Shown piece by piece: positions 35,518-44,554 of a DNA stretch of 64,000 nt. The stretch lies in the NCBI RefSeq assembly GCF_900100975.1, contig NZ_FNFX01000004.1, positions 62,001-126,000 of the forward strand. Reading direction: 5' to 3'. Origin of the DNA: Methylophilus rhizosphaerae. Lineage in GTDB: Bacteria > Pseudomonadota > Gammaproteobacteria > Burkholderiales > Methylophilaceae. Position numbers and translations under genes: made by a program. Each line of letters starts with the position of its first letter. The first letter of the stretch is position 1. Under the pieces are notes generated by a model, which searched no databases, was not told the DNA's origin, and saw only the letters and a list, made by a program, of their open reading frames with translations.

Positions 35518-36560
35518 TGCAGTTGCCCGCTGACGCCGGCGCTTTCAAAACTGGCCATTTCATTCAGGAAAGCCACGGCAGATTGCAACAAGGGATAAGC
35601 CAGCACGGCACCGGTGCCTTCACCCAGGCGCAGGGATAAATGCAACAAAGGCTGGGCGTTCAGATGCGCCAGCATGACCCCATGCCCGCTTTCATCGGAA
35701 CAGTGGGCAAACACACAATAATCCACCACCGCCGGATACAGTTTTGCCGCGACCAGCAAGGCAGAGGTGGCAATAAAACCGTCAATCAGCAATGTCGTGC
35801 GCGCCTCTGCTGCTGCCAGCAAAGCGCCTACCATCATCGCCACCTCAAAGCCGCCGAACACGGCCAGCACCTGCAAAGGGTCCTTGTGGTTGACATGATG
35901 CGTTTGCAAGGCAGTCGTCAGCACGGACAGTTTATGCTGCAAGCCTTTATCATTGAGGCCGGTGCCGCGTCCCACACACTGATGCAGGGGCAAGCCGCAC
36001 AACACACTCATCAGGCAGCTGGCGCTGGAGGTGTTGCCTATCCCCATTTCGCCCAGCGCCAGGACATTACAGCCCTGCGTAATCGTATCCCGCGCAATTT
36101 CTGCGCCGCGCATAATGGCCTGTTCGCACTCGGCCTGTGTCATGGCCGGATGGTGCAGGAAACTCATGGTGCCCATGCCCAGCTTGGCATCAATCAACAT
36201 GGGATGCGGCTGGAATACCGCATTTACGCCACTATCGACAATATGCAACTGGAAATCATGCTGGCGCGCAAACACGTTAATGGCCGCGCCGCCATTGAGG
36301 AAATTGAGCACCATCTGCGCCGTCACCGCTTGCGGGTAAGGGCTGACCCCTTCTGCCGCAATGCCATGATCGCCGGCAAATACCAGCATCGTTTGCTGTT
36401 GCAACGCAGGATGTTCCGTCTGCTGTATCAGGCCCAGCTGGACAGCAAGCACTTCCAGCCTGCCCAAGGCACCCAGTGGCTTGGTTTTCTGGTTGATCTT
36501 CTGCAATAGTGCCGCCTGCAGGGAAGGATTTTTAACCGGTTCAATGTGAAATGTCTGCAT
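35514..36560 (-). CDS. cobT: CobT, nicotinate-nucleotide:DMB phosphoribosyltransferase
   Basis: CobT makes alpha-ribazole phosphate from dimethylbenzimidazole and nicotinate mononucleotide. The 348-residue length is typical. Motifs: KTKPLGALGRLE (about 26-37), VFAGDHGIAAEGVSPYPQAVT, LGEMGIGNTSSAS, and the catalytic Glu in LRLGEGTGAVLAYP near residue 317. It heads the minus-strand unit cobT-cobS-phosphatase. With BluB it gives a full path to the lower ligand. Confidence 0.96.
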   Translation of the reverse strand: MQTFHIEPVKNPSLQAALLQKINQKTKPLGALGRLEVLAVQLGLIQQTEHPALQQQTMLVFAGDHGIAAEGVSPYPQAVTAQMVLNFLNGGAAINVFARQHDFQLHIVDSGVNAVFQPHPMLIDAKLGMGTMSFLHHPAMTQAECEQAIMRGAEIARDTITQGCNVLALGEMGIGNTSSASCLMSVLCGLPLHQCVGRGTGLNDKGLQHKLSVLTTALQTHHVNHKDPLQVLAVFGGFEVAMMVGALLAAAEARTTLLIDGFIATSALLVAAKLYPAVVDYCVFAHCSDESGHGVMLAHLNAQPLLHLSLRLGEGTGAVLAYPLLQSAVAFLNEMASFESAGVSGQLQ

Positions 36561-36620
36561 GTTGCCATTCTACCCGAGTCAATCAACCAGCATGTTAACC
36601 TACAGGATAGCGACCTTCAT

Positions 36621-36645
36621 AAAAAAACCCCGCACTGGCGGGGTT
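36621..36645 (-). terminator. Rho-independent terminator of degP-like gene
   Basis: An 8-bp GC-rich stem (AACCCCGC with GCGGGGTT, loop ACTG) is followed on the minus strand by seven Ts. It lies 27 bases after the protease stop and prevents readthrough into cobT. Confidence 0.9.
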
Positions 36646-36671
36646 AACTCAGGGAAAATATTGGCGCGTCA

Positions 36672-38129
36672 TCAATTGGCTTTGATCGGGACATACATTT
36701 TGCTTTCCCCACGCATTACCAGTAATGCCACATTTTTACTATTACGCTGCAACTTGTCGTGCAATTGCGCCGCACTGGCCACCGGGTAACCATTCACGGC
36801 CAGGATCACATCGCCGGGCTGGATACCGGCACTGGCAGCCGGCCCTTTGCCGACTTCTTCCACCAGCAGACCCTGTTTGACCTGGGCTTGCGCCAGTTCC
36901 TGTGAGGTCAGTGGACGCACACCGATGCCCAGGCTGTTTTGTTTACTGGCCGGGAGCGCCGCCGATCCGGCAGAAGGCACCGGCATTTCCGCCACGCGCA
37001 TATTCAAGGTTTTCATCTGTTTCTTGCGCCAGATCTCGACTTTCACCGTGCTGCCGGGTGGAATGGCGGCCACCATGGGTGGCAAATCACTGGAAAGGTT
37101 GATGGGCTGATTGTTAAACTTCACGATCACATCCCCAGGTTCCAGGCCAGCCTTATCCGCCGGGCCATTTTGCTCCACACTGCTGACCAATGCGCCGTTG
37201 GGTGTCGGCAAACCAAATGAGGCCGCCAGGTCCTGGTTGATTGATTGCACGCCAATGCCCAGGCGGCCACGGCTGACTTTCCCTTTTTCGACCAGCTGTT
37301 TTTCAATGTTCATGGCCACATCAATCGGGATCGCGAATGACAGCCCCTGGTAACCGCCGCTACGACTGTAAATCTGCGAGTTGATACCAATCACCTCACC
37401 ATTCAGGTTGAACAGCGGGCCACCGGAGTTACCCGGGTTGATGGCCACATCGGTCTGCAAAAACGGCACATAGCCTTCATCTGGCAAAGCACGGGATTTG
37501 GCCGAAATAATACCGGCAGTCACGGTGTTGTCAAAACCGAACGGCGAACCAATCGCGACCACCCAATCCCCTACCTTGCTGTTCTGGGTGCTGCCGATTT
37601 TCACTGTCGGCAGATCCTTGCCATCAATCTTCAGCACGGCCACATCGGTCAGCTTGTCCACCCCGATCACTTTGGCCTTGAATTCACGTTTGTCCGTTAG
37701 CCGCACCACGACTTCGTCGGCATTGTCGACCACATGCGCATTTGTGAGCACGATGCCGTCTGACTTGACGATAAACCCTGACCCCAGCCCGTTCATGGGC
37801 GTTTCTGTCTGCGGCAGGTTGGGCTGGAAGCGGCGGAAAAACTCGAACATGGGATCACTGGGATCCATGCCGGGAATGCCGGTGGTTTTGACGGTCCCGC
37901 TCACGCTGATATTGACCACGGCGGCGCCCTGGCTTTCGGCTATGCTGGCGAAATTAGGCAAGGTGATATAGGCGCTGGGGGCTGCCATCGTTTGTGCAGC
38001 GACGGGGGCGGCGGCCCGGACATGACTCACCATATTTGCCTGTACCCAGTAGCCGGCGCCAAACAGCGTCGCCACTGCCAGTGGCACACTCACCCAATGT
38101 TTCATCCTGGATTGAACAAACGACTGCAT
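36672..38129 (-). CDS. degP: DegP/DegQ-type periplasmic serine protease
   Basis: This Do-family protease and chaperone of the periplasm has 485 residues. A signal-like N-terminus (about 8-42) leads to the trypsin-like domain with the full catalytic triad His132 (TNAHVVDN), Asp162 (LTDVAVLKI) and Ser235 (NPGNSGGPLF), followed by two PDZ domains (about 285-370 and 395-480). I chose the ATG at 38129 because AAAGGAAAAA sits right before it; the ATG seven codons upstream would place that ribosome-binding site inside the coding region. The upstream region has a loose sigmaE-like GCAACTT/TCATA pair that I do not consider proven. Confidence 0.94.
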   Translation of the reverse strand: MQSFVQSRMKHWVSVPLAVATLFGAGYWVQANMVSHVRAAAPVAAQTMAAPSAYITLPNFASIAESQGAAVVNISVSGTVKTTGIPGMDPSDPMFEFFRRFQPNLPQTETPMNGLGSGFIVKSDGIVLTNAHVVDNADEVVVRLTDKREFKAKVIGVDKLTDVAVLKIDGKDLPTVKIGSTQNSKVGDWVVAIGSPFGFDNTVTAGIISAKSRALPDEGYVPFLQTDVAINPGNSGGPLFNLNGEVIGINSQIYSRSGGYQGLSFAIPIDVAMNIEKQLVEKGKVSRGRLGIGVQSINQDLAASFGLPTPNGALVSSVEQNGPADKAGLEPGDVIVKFNNQPINLSSDLPPMVAAIPPGSTVKVEIWRKKQMKTLNMRVAEMPVPSAGSAALPASKQNSLGIGVRPLTSQELAQAQVKQGLLVEEVGKGPAASAGIQPGDVILAVNGYPVASAAQLHDKLQRNSKNVALLVMRGESKMYVPIKAN

Positions 38130-38306
38130 ATTTTTTCCTTTTTTACTCATCAAATAATTTACATTTCTATGAGTAAAAATCCCTGTTGAAGTTGCACGGC
38201 TCTTGTATCCGTATGTATCCGCCGGCGGCCCACTGTTTTCCCCTCCCGATCTGCATATCGACACGTCCGTGATAAACTGCCCGCTTTTCTTTTTTTGCAC
38301 TGTTTC

Positions 38307-39437
38307 ATGTCGTTTCTGAAAGCTTACTGGCCACGCCCGGCGACCGGCTCCATGCGTGACCATGCCCGTGCTGCGATCGGCGCGGGATTGGGGATTTTAT
38401 CTACCGGGCTGATTGCCCATGCTGTCCTGCCGGGTGACTGGCAAACGGCGGTGTTCCTGATTGCCCCCATCGGTGCCTCAGCCGTCATCCTGTTTTGCCT
38501 GCCTTCCAGCCCGCTGGCACAACCCTGGTCCATGCTGGGCGGCAACCTGATTGCGGCAACCTCGGGCGTGTTTTTTACGCAATTACTGCCGCATCACCTG
38601 GCCTATGCTGCCGCATTCGCGATACTCGCGGCAATCAGCCTGATGTTTGCCCTGCGCTGCCTGCACCCGCCCAGTGGCGCCGTCGCACTGACCGCCGTGC
38701 TGGGTGGTGATGCCGTCCACAGTATGGGCTATACCTTTGTCGGCTGGCCGGTACTGGCAAACAGCCTGTTATTGATCCTGTCCGCCTGGCTTTACCACAC
38801 GCTCACTGGCTATCGCTACCCGGCACCCCATACCGACAGCAAGCCAACTTCGCCCGCGCACATGCATTACCAGTTCGGGTTTAAGGAAGAAGACCTGCAG
38901 GCGGCGCTGGGGGAGTTTCATGAAGTGCTGGATATCAGCCCGGAAAACTTGCAAATGCTGCTGCAACAGACAGAACTGATTGCCTATCATCGCAAGCTGG
39001 AAGAAATTGAATGCAGGCATATCATGCGCCCGGTGGAGGCCACGCTGCACTTTGGCGATAGCCTGGAACATGCCTGGGAAACCTTATCCCGTCAACCTGA
39101 ACCGGCGATTCCGGTGGTCAATAAATCCAACCTCGTGATCGGGTTATTAAGTGTCGCGGACTTTATGCGTCATGCCAAACCGGAGAAATTCCACCAGGTG
39201 GCACCGGCGATCAAACGGCTGATCCGCTGGTCACCGACCACCACCAGCAACAAACCGGAAGTCGTGGGCCAGATCATGACTACGCCTGTCATTACCATCC
39301 TGGAAGATATGCACCTGATCCACACCATTCCGCTGATTACGACCCACCACCTGCAACTGGTGCCGGTGATCGACCATCACAACAAGCTGGTGGGGATTTT
39401 GACACAAACGGACGTCATTCGCGCCTTGTATCGCTAA
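38307..39437 (+). CDS. HPP family membrane protein with CBS pair
   Basis: This 376-residue protein has an HPP transmembrane domain (four to five helices, about 20-170) with the name-giving RCLHPPSGAVALTAVLGG motif, followed by a linker and two CBS domains (about 235-292 and 310-374; HIMRPVEATLHFGD, QIMTTPVITILED). HPP proteins have been linked to nitrite transport in plants and cyanobacteria, and CBS pairs usually sense adenine nucleotides. Whether this one moves nitrite or another ion is unknown. It is divergent from degP and stands alone. The ATG at 38307 is preferred over a TTG four codons upstream. Confidence 0.85.
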   Translation: MSFLKAYWPRPATGSMRDHARAAIGAGLGILSTGLIAHAVLPGDWQTAVFLIAPIGASAVILFCLPSSPLAQPWSMLGGNLIAATSGVFFTQLLPHHLAYAAAFAILAAISLMFALRCLHPPSGAVALTAVLGGDAVHSMGYTFVGWPVLANSLLLILSAWLYHTLTGYRYPAPHTDSKPTSPAHMHYQFGFKEEDLQAALGEFHEVLDISPENLQMLLQQTELIAYHRKLEEIECRHIMRPVEATLHFGDSLEHAWETLSRQPEPAIPVVNKSNLVIGLLSVADFMRHAKPEKFHQVAPAIKRLIRWSPTTTSNKPEVVGQIMTTPVITILEDMHLIHTIPLITTHHLQLVPVIDHHNKLVGILTQTDVIRALYR

Positions 39438-39763
39438 AGTTGCTGCCTCATTCGGAGTGCCCCCTATTTATTCCGGATATTTAATGCCTATCCGTTGCAT
39501 CATATTTTCCTGGAATTAGCCGTTTAACATGCATCAATAGTGGGAATAATCGCCCTGTAAAAGTGCATTTTCACCGGCAATGCATGCCTCTGGCATTTAA
39601 TTCCTGGCAAATTCACCTTATTCAGCAACAGAAAATCCCTTTCCCAGCCTGCGAATCAAAAGAAAGCAGGCATATTCCTACCCTTATTCACTGATTGCAG
39701 TCAGGCCGCTGGAACCGTTCTTGCTGTAATGGGCTAAAAATCCAATGTTTTTGAAAGTAATTC
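39438..39763. other. Gene-free stretch before the CheW-sensor operon
   Basis: These 326 bases contain no ORF with a ribosome-binding site, no clear terminator after the HPP gene and no convincing sigma70, sigma54 or sigma28 promoter for the operon that follows. A small CCTGC/GCAGG inverted repeat is seen near 39642-39664. The stretch is AT-richer than the flanking genes and must hold the promoter of the next operon. Confidence 0.6.
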
Positions 39764-42349
39764 ATGCATAAACAGCCCCTGACAGATGACCTTACCAGCC
39801 ATTTCAAACAAGTGAATGATTTCCACTCCAGCATATCTCAACTACAGCATGCCTGGGATAGCCTTGCCCTGTTGGCACAACTTTCCGGTACGGGTTCCGA
39901 GATGGAACATACCCGTAGTGCGTTCAATACGATTTCCAATGATGTGCTAAAGCATTTGTCGCAGGAGACTTTGCGCAAAACCGCGGCACAGCTTTCATCC
40001 AAAGCATTTGAAATCATCAACCTGCTGGTGCGCAACCTGTTTGAACGTACAGCGGATATCGGCTTTTTTGCAACCGATGACGATGTTCGCGATTACCTGT
40101 CGCAGTATATGCAAGACACCCTGTCAGACGAGCAACAAGATGCGATGCATTTCCGCTTTGAGGAATACCAGAAAAAATATACGGTATACGAGAATATCGT
40201 GCTGTTTGATAGCCAGGGACAACTGATCCACCAACTGGATGCCAGTCAAAATACACTGGATCATTTTGACCCTATTGTTGCGCTGGCACAGCAATCAACA
40301 GCCCCTTACATAGAGCGTTTTTACCAAAGTGAGGTCAATGGCCACACGTACAAGTCACTGATCTATGCGCATGAAGTGCGCAGCCGGGATGGCCGGAAAC
40401 CATTGGGTGTACTGTGTCTTTGCTTCAAGTTTGTGAATGAGCTGGATACGATTTTCCACAACCTGATTTCTGAGAGTGACTGGTCTGTAGGTGTGTTACT
40501 GGATGAACAGCGCAATGTCATTGCCTCCAGTGACATTTACCAAATTCCGCTTGGGGCAACGATATGCGCCGAGCCCGACCAGGACTGGTTTATCAGTCGT
40601 TTTTCCGGTCGCGAATATCTGTGTGTCACCAAGCGTTCGGAAGGTTATCAGGGCTACCTCGGCCCCGGCTGGCTAGGCCAGGCCATGATTCCGCTAGAGC
40701 ATGCCTTCCATCACACCATGCGCGACATGGTGGCACACATTGATAGTGAAATACTGCACAAGGTCATGCGCAGTCCGCTGATCTTCTCGGATAGCCTGCT
40801 CAGCATTCCCAAGCAGGCGGCCAGCATCCAGAGCAAACTGAACCAGTCCGTGTGGAACGGTAATATCTGGCAAAGCAATTATGTAGATACCCAGCAAAAA
40901 AACTTTTCCAAAACCTTGCTGTGCGAGATCAGTAATACCGGCCACAAAACGCAACAGATCATTGAACAAATGGTGTCTGAACTTTACCAGACCGTCGTTT
41001 CCGTGATGCTGGAGAATTCGAGTTTTTGTGCACAAATGGCCGTCGACATCATGGATCGCAATCTTTACGAGCGCGCTAATGATGTCCGCTGGTGGGCACT
41101 CACGCATGACTTCAGGGAGCGATTAGGGCAAAACCAGGTTTCCGACGATGACAAGCTCAAAATGACTGAGGTTTTGGAATACATCAATAACTTGTACACG
41201 GTGTACGACAACCTGATTGTGTTTGATCGCCAGGGAGAGGTCATGGCGGTATCCAACCATCGCTACAATCATTTGCTGGGTATGCACCTGCAGGATGAAT
41301 GGGCAGGTCGCACGCGCAGTTGCCTGTCTACGCAGGACTATGTGGTTTCCGCGTTTGAGAAAACGCCTTTATATAATGACGAATGCACGTATATCTACGC
41401 CGCGCCGATCCGCCATCTGGATAACAACAGTATCGTCGGTGGCATTGCCATCGTGTTCGACAGTAAACCGCAATTCCAGGCCATGCTCAAGGACGTGGTG
41501 CCACGTGATGGTGATGATGCACCGGTAACCGGTAGTTTTACGGTGTTTGTTAATGAGCAGCTGAGCGTGATTTCCAGCACCCATCAAGCCATTACCATTG
41601 GTGAGGATTTCGAACTGATGCCTGCGATAAGTAAACTGAAAGAGGGCGAGCAGCTGTTTGATATCGCCATCTACCAGAATACTTATTATGCCGTCGGCGC
41701 ACATGCATCCTATGGCTACCGTGAATACAAAGGCCCACAGGATAGTTATCGCAACAAAGTGGTTGCATTGATTTTTACCCCGCTTGGGAAAGTGGATGAG
41801 ATCAATCACCGTATCCGCGCTGAGTCACAGTTGATTCACAACAAGTTCAATCCCAACCTGTTCCTGCAATATGGCCAGGACACCCAGGAATACGCAACTT
41901 TTTATGTGGCAGATACCTGGATGGGCATTGAAACCCGTTATGTGCGTGAAGCGGTGGATGAAGACCAGTTGCTGACCCTGCCAGAAGCCGCACCATTTAT
42001 TGCCGGTATGCATGCCTATCGCAATGAAGTGATTCCTGTCATTGACCTGGCCCGCATGCTGGGACACGAGCACTACTTTACTGATTACCGGCAGATTGTG
42101 GTGATTGAGGATAAAAACACTTCACTCAAGTTCGGTTTATTTGTTTCAGCACTTGGTGAGATTCCCTATCTATCCCCCAACCAGATACAACCAATGAACG
42201 CACTATTCAAGGGTGTCAGTCATAACCCGGGCGTGGCCGTCGCCAATATTGCCCAGAGCAGCATGTTGACCCTGGTCACCGCACAAAGCTTATGGAACAA
42301 GGCATTGACTGTGCGAACGGCCGGGCAGGAAGAACAGGTGATGGTCTGA
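39764..42349 (+). CDS. Large soluble sensor with two Cache-like halves and a C-terminal CheW domain
   Basis: This 861-residue protein has no signal peptide and no membrane segment. Two related halves can be seen: each starts with an ERT/ERA motif (NLFERTADIGFF at 91-102, NLYERANDVRWW at 433-444), followed by YTVYENIVLFDSQGQL or YTVYDNLIVFDRQGEV and a Cache/PAS-like sensory fold. A CheW domain occupies about 705-850 (YATFYVADTWMGIETRYVRE, MHAYRNEVIPVIDLARMLG). CheW domains dock to CheA kinases or chemoreceptors, so the protein may bring a cytoplasmic signal to a chemotaxis-type array. No cheA, cheY or receptor gene is in the window. It overlaps the next gene by one base (TGATG), so the two work together. 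Confidence 0.8.
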   Translation: MHKQPLTDDLTSHFKQVNDFHSSISQLQHAWDSLALLAQLSGTGSEMEHTRSAFNTISNDVLKHLSQETLRKTAAQLSSKAFEIINLLVRNLFERTADIGFFATDDDVRDYLSQYMQDTLSDEQQDAMHFRFEEYQKKYTVYENIVLFDSQGQLIHQLDASQNTLDHFDPIVALAQQSTAPYIERFYQSEVNGHTYKSLIYAHEVRSRDGRKPLGVLCLCFKFVNELDTIFHNLISESDWSVGVLLDEQRNVIASSDIYQIPLGATICAEPDQDWFISRFSGREYLCVTKRSEGYQGYLGPGWLGQAMIPLEHAFHHTMRDMVAHIDSEILHKVMRSPLIFSDSLLSIPKQAASIQSKLNQSVWNGNIWQSNYVDTQQKNFSKTLLCEISNTGHKTQQIIEQMVSELYQTVVSVMLENSSFCAQMAVDIMDRNLYERANDVRWWALTHDFRERLGQNQVSDDDKLKMTEVLEYINNLYTVYDNLIVFDRQGEVMAVSNHRYNHLLGMHLQDEWAGRTRSCLSTQDYVVSAFEKTPLYNDECTYIYAAPIRHLDNNSIVGGIAIVFDSKPQFQAMLKDVVPRDGDDAPVTGSFTVFVNEQLSVISSTHQAITIGEDFELMPAISKLKEGEQLFDIAIYQNTYYAVGAHASYGYREYKGPQDSYRNKVVALIFTPLGKVDEINHRIRAESQLIHNKFNPNLFLQYGQDTQEYATFYVADTWMGIETRYVREAVDEDQLLTLPEAAPFIAGMHAYRNEVIPVIDLARMLGHEHYFTDYRQIVVIEDKNTSLKFGLFVSALGEIPYLSPNQIQPMNALFKGVSHNPGVAVANIAQSSMLTLVTAQSLWNKALTVRTAGQEEQVMV

Positions 42350-44511
42350 TGAACAGCCACACCATCCTTGGGATCATGCAAACCGACATCATGGAATCCT
42401 TACTCACCGCACAACAGCAGCGGCTCATGGACACCTTGCTGGATAACCTGGACGGCATGATTTACCGCTGCCTGTATGATGACAGCTGGACCATGATTTA
42501 TGTCAGCAAGGGCTGCGAAATGCTGACCGGCTACCCGCCATTCTCACTGCTGCTGAATAAAGAAACCTCTTACGAACGTATCACCCACCCGGATGACCGT
42601 GAAATGGCCAGGGGCATCATTGCCGAAGCCGTCAGCAAACACGAGCGGTTTGAACTGGAATACCGGATTATCCGCGCTGATGGTGAAGTGCTATGGGTCG
42701 CAGAACGCGGCAGCGGCGTATTTGATGATGGCGGCCAGCCAGTGGCGCTGGAAGGCATTATCCAGGACATCAGCCGCCGCAAACAGATTGAACAGGCACT
42801 GTTCAGCACCGAGCAGAAATATCGCTCCATGTTCGATAACTCCACCCTGGGCATGTTCCAGACCACCGAGTCCGGCACCTACCTGAATGCCAACCCGGCG
42901 CTGGCAAAATTATACGGTTATGCCTCTGCCGCGGAACTGATCAGCGACCTCAACAATATCAGCACCCAGCTATATGTGTCGGAAAACCGCCGCAGTGAAT
43001 TTACCGAAGCGATCCGTAGCTATGGCCGGGTGCAGAATTTTGAATCAGAAGTTTATCAACACGATGGCAAAGCAATCTGGATTTCTGAAAATGCACACGC
43101 GGTTTACGACACCCTTGGCAATATCCTGTACTACGAAGGTACGGTAGAAGACATTACTGAGCGCAAGAATCACGAGCGGCAGATCCGCCAGCTGGCGGTG
43201 ACAGATAACCTTACCGGCCTGCTTAATCGCCATGCATTCAGCGGCAAACTGGCCAGCCTGATTGCCGAAGCCGATAAAATGCAGCGCAAGATTGCCATTG
43301 CCTTTATCGACCTTGATCATTTCAAACTGATTAACGACACTCTTGGCCATAGAGCCGGTGACAAGTTGCTGGAAAAAGTCGCGCAGCGACTGATCCAGAG
43401 TACACGGCCTACCGATGAAATTGTGCGGTTTGGTGGCGACGAGTTTGTCATGCTTTACCCGGGCTTGCGCTCGGTAGATGACGCTGAACCGTTGCTGGCG
43501 CGCGTGATGGAAACGATTTCCCAGCCGATCGAAATCAATGACTATGTATTCAACATGACCTGCAGTGTGGGCGTCAGCATTTACCCTGACCATGCACAAG
43601 ATATCGACACATTATTGAGCTGCGCAGACTCTGCGCTTTATAGTGCCAAAAATGCCGGTAAAAACAAGGCACAAATGTTCAGTGGTACGTTGGCGCAGCA
43701 ACTGGGTGAACGCAATGAAATTGAATACGGCCTGGGCCACGCCTTGCAACGCGAAGAGCTGATGCTGTATTACCAGCCGAAAATCAACATGCAGCACGGC
43801 AATATCAGTGCGCTGGAAGCCCTGATACGCTGGCAGCACCCGGAACGTGGGTTAATCCCGCCAGACCAGTTTATTCCGGTTGCCGAAGAAACCGGGCATA
43901 TCTTTGCCATCGGTGAATGGGTGCTGCAAACCGCCTGCCAGAAAATCAAGTCCATGCAAAAAGAATGGGGCTACCTGGTACCTGTCGCAGTCAATGTTTC
44001 CCCTATCCAGTTTTTACGCGGCAACCTAGTCGAAACAGTGCAAAGAGTGCTGCGCCAGCAACGTGTGCCGCCGCACCTGCTGACCCTGGAAGTGACAGAG
44101 AATGCGCGCTTCAAAGACGAGGCCATGTTTACCCGCACGCTGGAACAATTGAAACATCTGGGGGTGTGCATTGCCATTGACGACTTTGGCATCGGCTATT
44201 CCAATATGGCCTACCTTAAGAACTACCCGATTGACGAATTGAAAATTGATAAAGCCTTTGTGCAGGACCTGGAACAAAGTGTCACCAATGGCAACATTTT
44301 GCTGGCGTTGGTTAATCTGGGAAAAAGCCTGCACAAATCCGTAACGGCTGAAGGCATAGAAACGGAATACCAGCACCAATTCCTGCTCCACAGTGGATGC
44401 GATGTCGGACAAGGGTATTACTATAGCCGACCATTGTCGGAGCAAGCACTGGCCGAATTTATGCGCAAACAAAAGCCAAAATTTGATCATCTTCAGCGAG
44501 TGGCCGGATAA
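42349..44511 (+). CDS. PAS-PAS-GGDEF-EAL c-di-GMP enzyme
   Basis: This soluble protein of 720 residues has an N-terminal PAS (about 20-145), a second PAS (about 150-275), a GGDEF domain (about 285-445) and an EAL domain (about 460-715). GGDEF is intact in VRFGGDEFVML and an I-site RPTD lies five residues before it. The EAL domain keeps EALIRWQHP, the ENARF and DDFGIGYSNMAYL loops, and the late Lys/Glu motifs (LKIDKAFV, TAEGIETE), so both synthesis and breakdown of c-di-GMP are possible. The ATG at 42349 overlaps the CheW-sensor stop. The PAS domains or the upstream protein probably set the balance. Confidence 0.92.
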   Translation: MNSHTILGIMQTDIMESLLTAQQQRLMDTLLDNLDGMIYRCLYDDSWTMIYVSKGCEMLTGYPPFSLLLNKETSYERITHPDDREMARGIIAEAVSKHERFELEYRIIRADGEVLWVAERGSGVFDDGGQPVALEGIIQDISRRKQIEQALFSTEQKYRSMFDNSTLGMFQTTESGTYLNANPALAKLYGYASAAELISDLNNISTQLYVSENRRSEFTEAIRSYGRVQNFESEVYQHDGKAIWISENAHAVYDTLGNILYYEGTVEDITERKNHERQIRQLAVTDNLTGLLNRHAFSGKLASLIAEADKMQRKIAIAFIDLDHFKLINDTLGHRAGDKLLEKVAQRLIQSTRPTDEIVRFGGDEFVMLYPGLRSVDDAEPLLARVMETISQPIEINDYVFNMTCSVGVSIYPDHAQDIDTLLSCADSALYSAKNAGKNKAQMFSGTLAQQLGERNEIEYGLGHALQREELMLYYQPKINMQHGNISALEALIRWQHPERGLIPPDQFIPVAEETGHIFAIGEWVLQTACQKIKSMQKEWGYLVPVAVNVSPIQFLRGNLVETVQRVLRQQRVPPHLLTLEVTENARFKDEAMFTRTLEQLKHLGVCIAIDDFGIGYSNMAYLKNYPIDELKIDKAFVQDLEQSVTNGNILLALVNLGKSLHKSVTAEGIETEYQHQFLLHSGCDVGQGYYYSRPLSEQALAEFMRKQKPKFDHLQRVAG

Positions 44512-44554
44512 TCCTGGCCACCTGCTTTATACATCGATTTGATTGAAAGTTGTA

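Noticed and set aside
35640-36509. 289-codon plus-strand frame antisense to cobT
   Set aside because: Long, but CobT on the other strand is complete and conserved; His/Gln-rich composition is typical of an antisense shadow.
38150-38195. SigmaE-like promoter (GCAACTT, 16 bases, TCATA) before degP
   Set aside because: The -35 fits loosely and the -10 is poor; degP is often sigmaE-controlled but the sequence alone does not show it.
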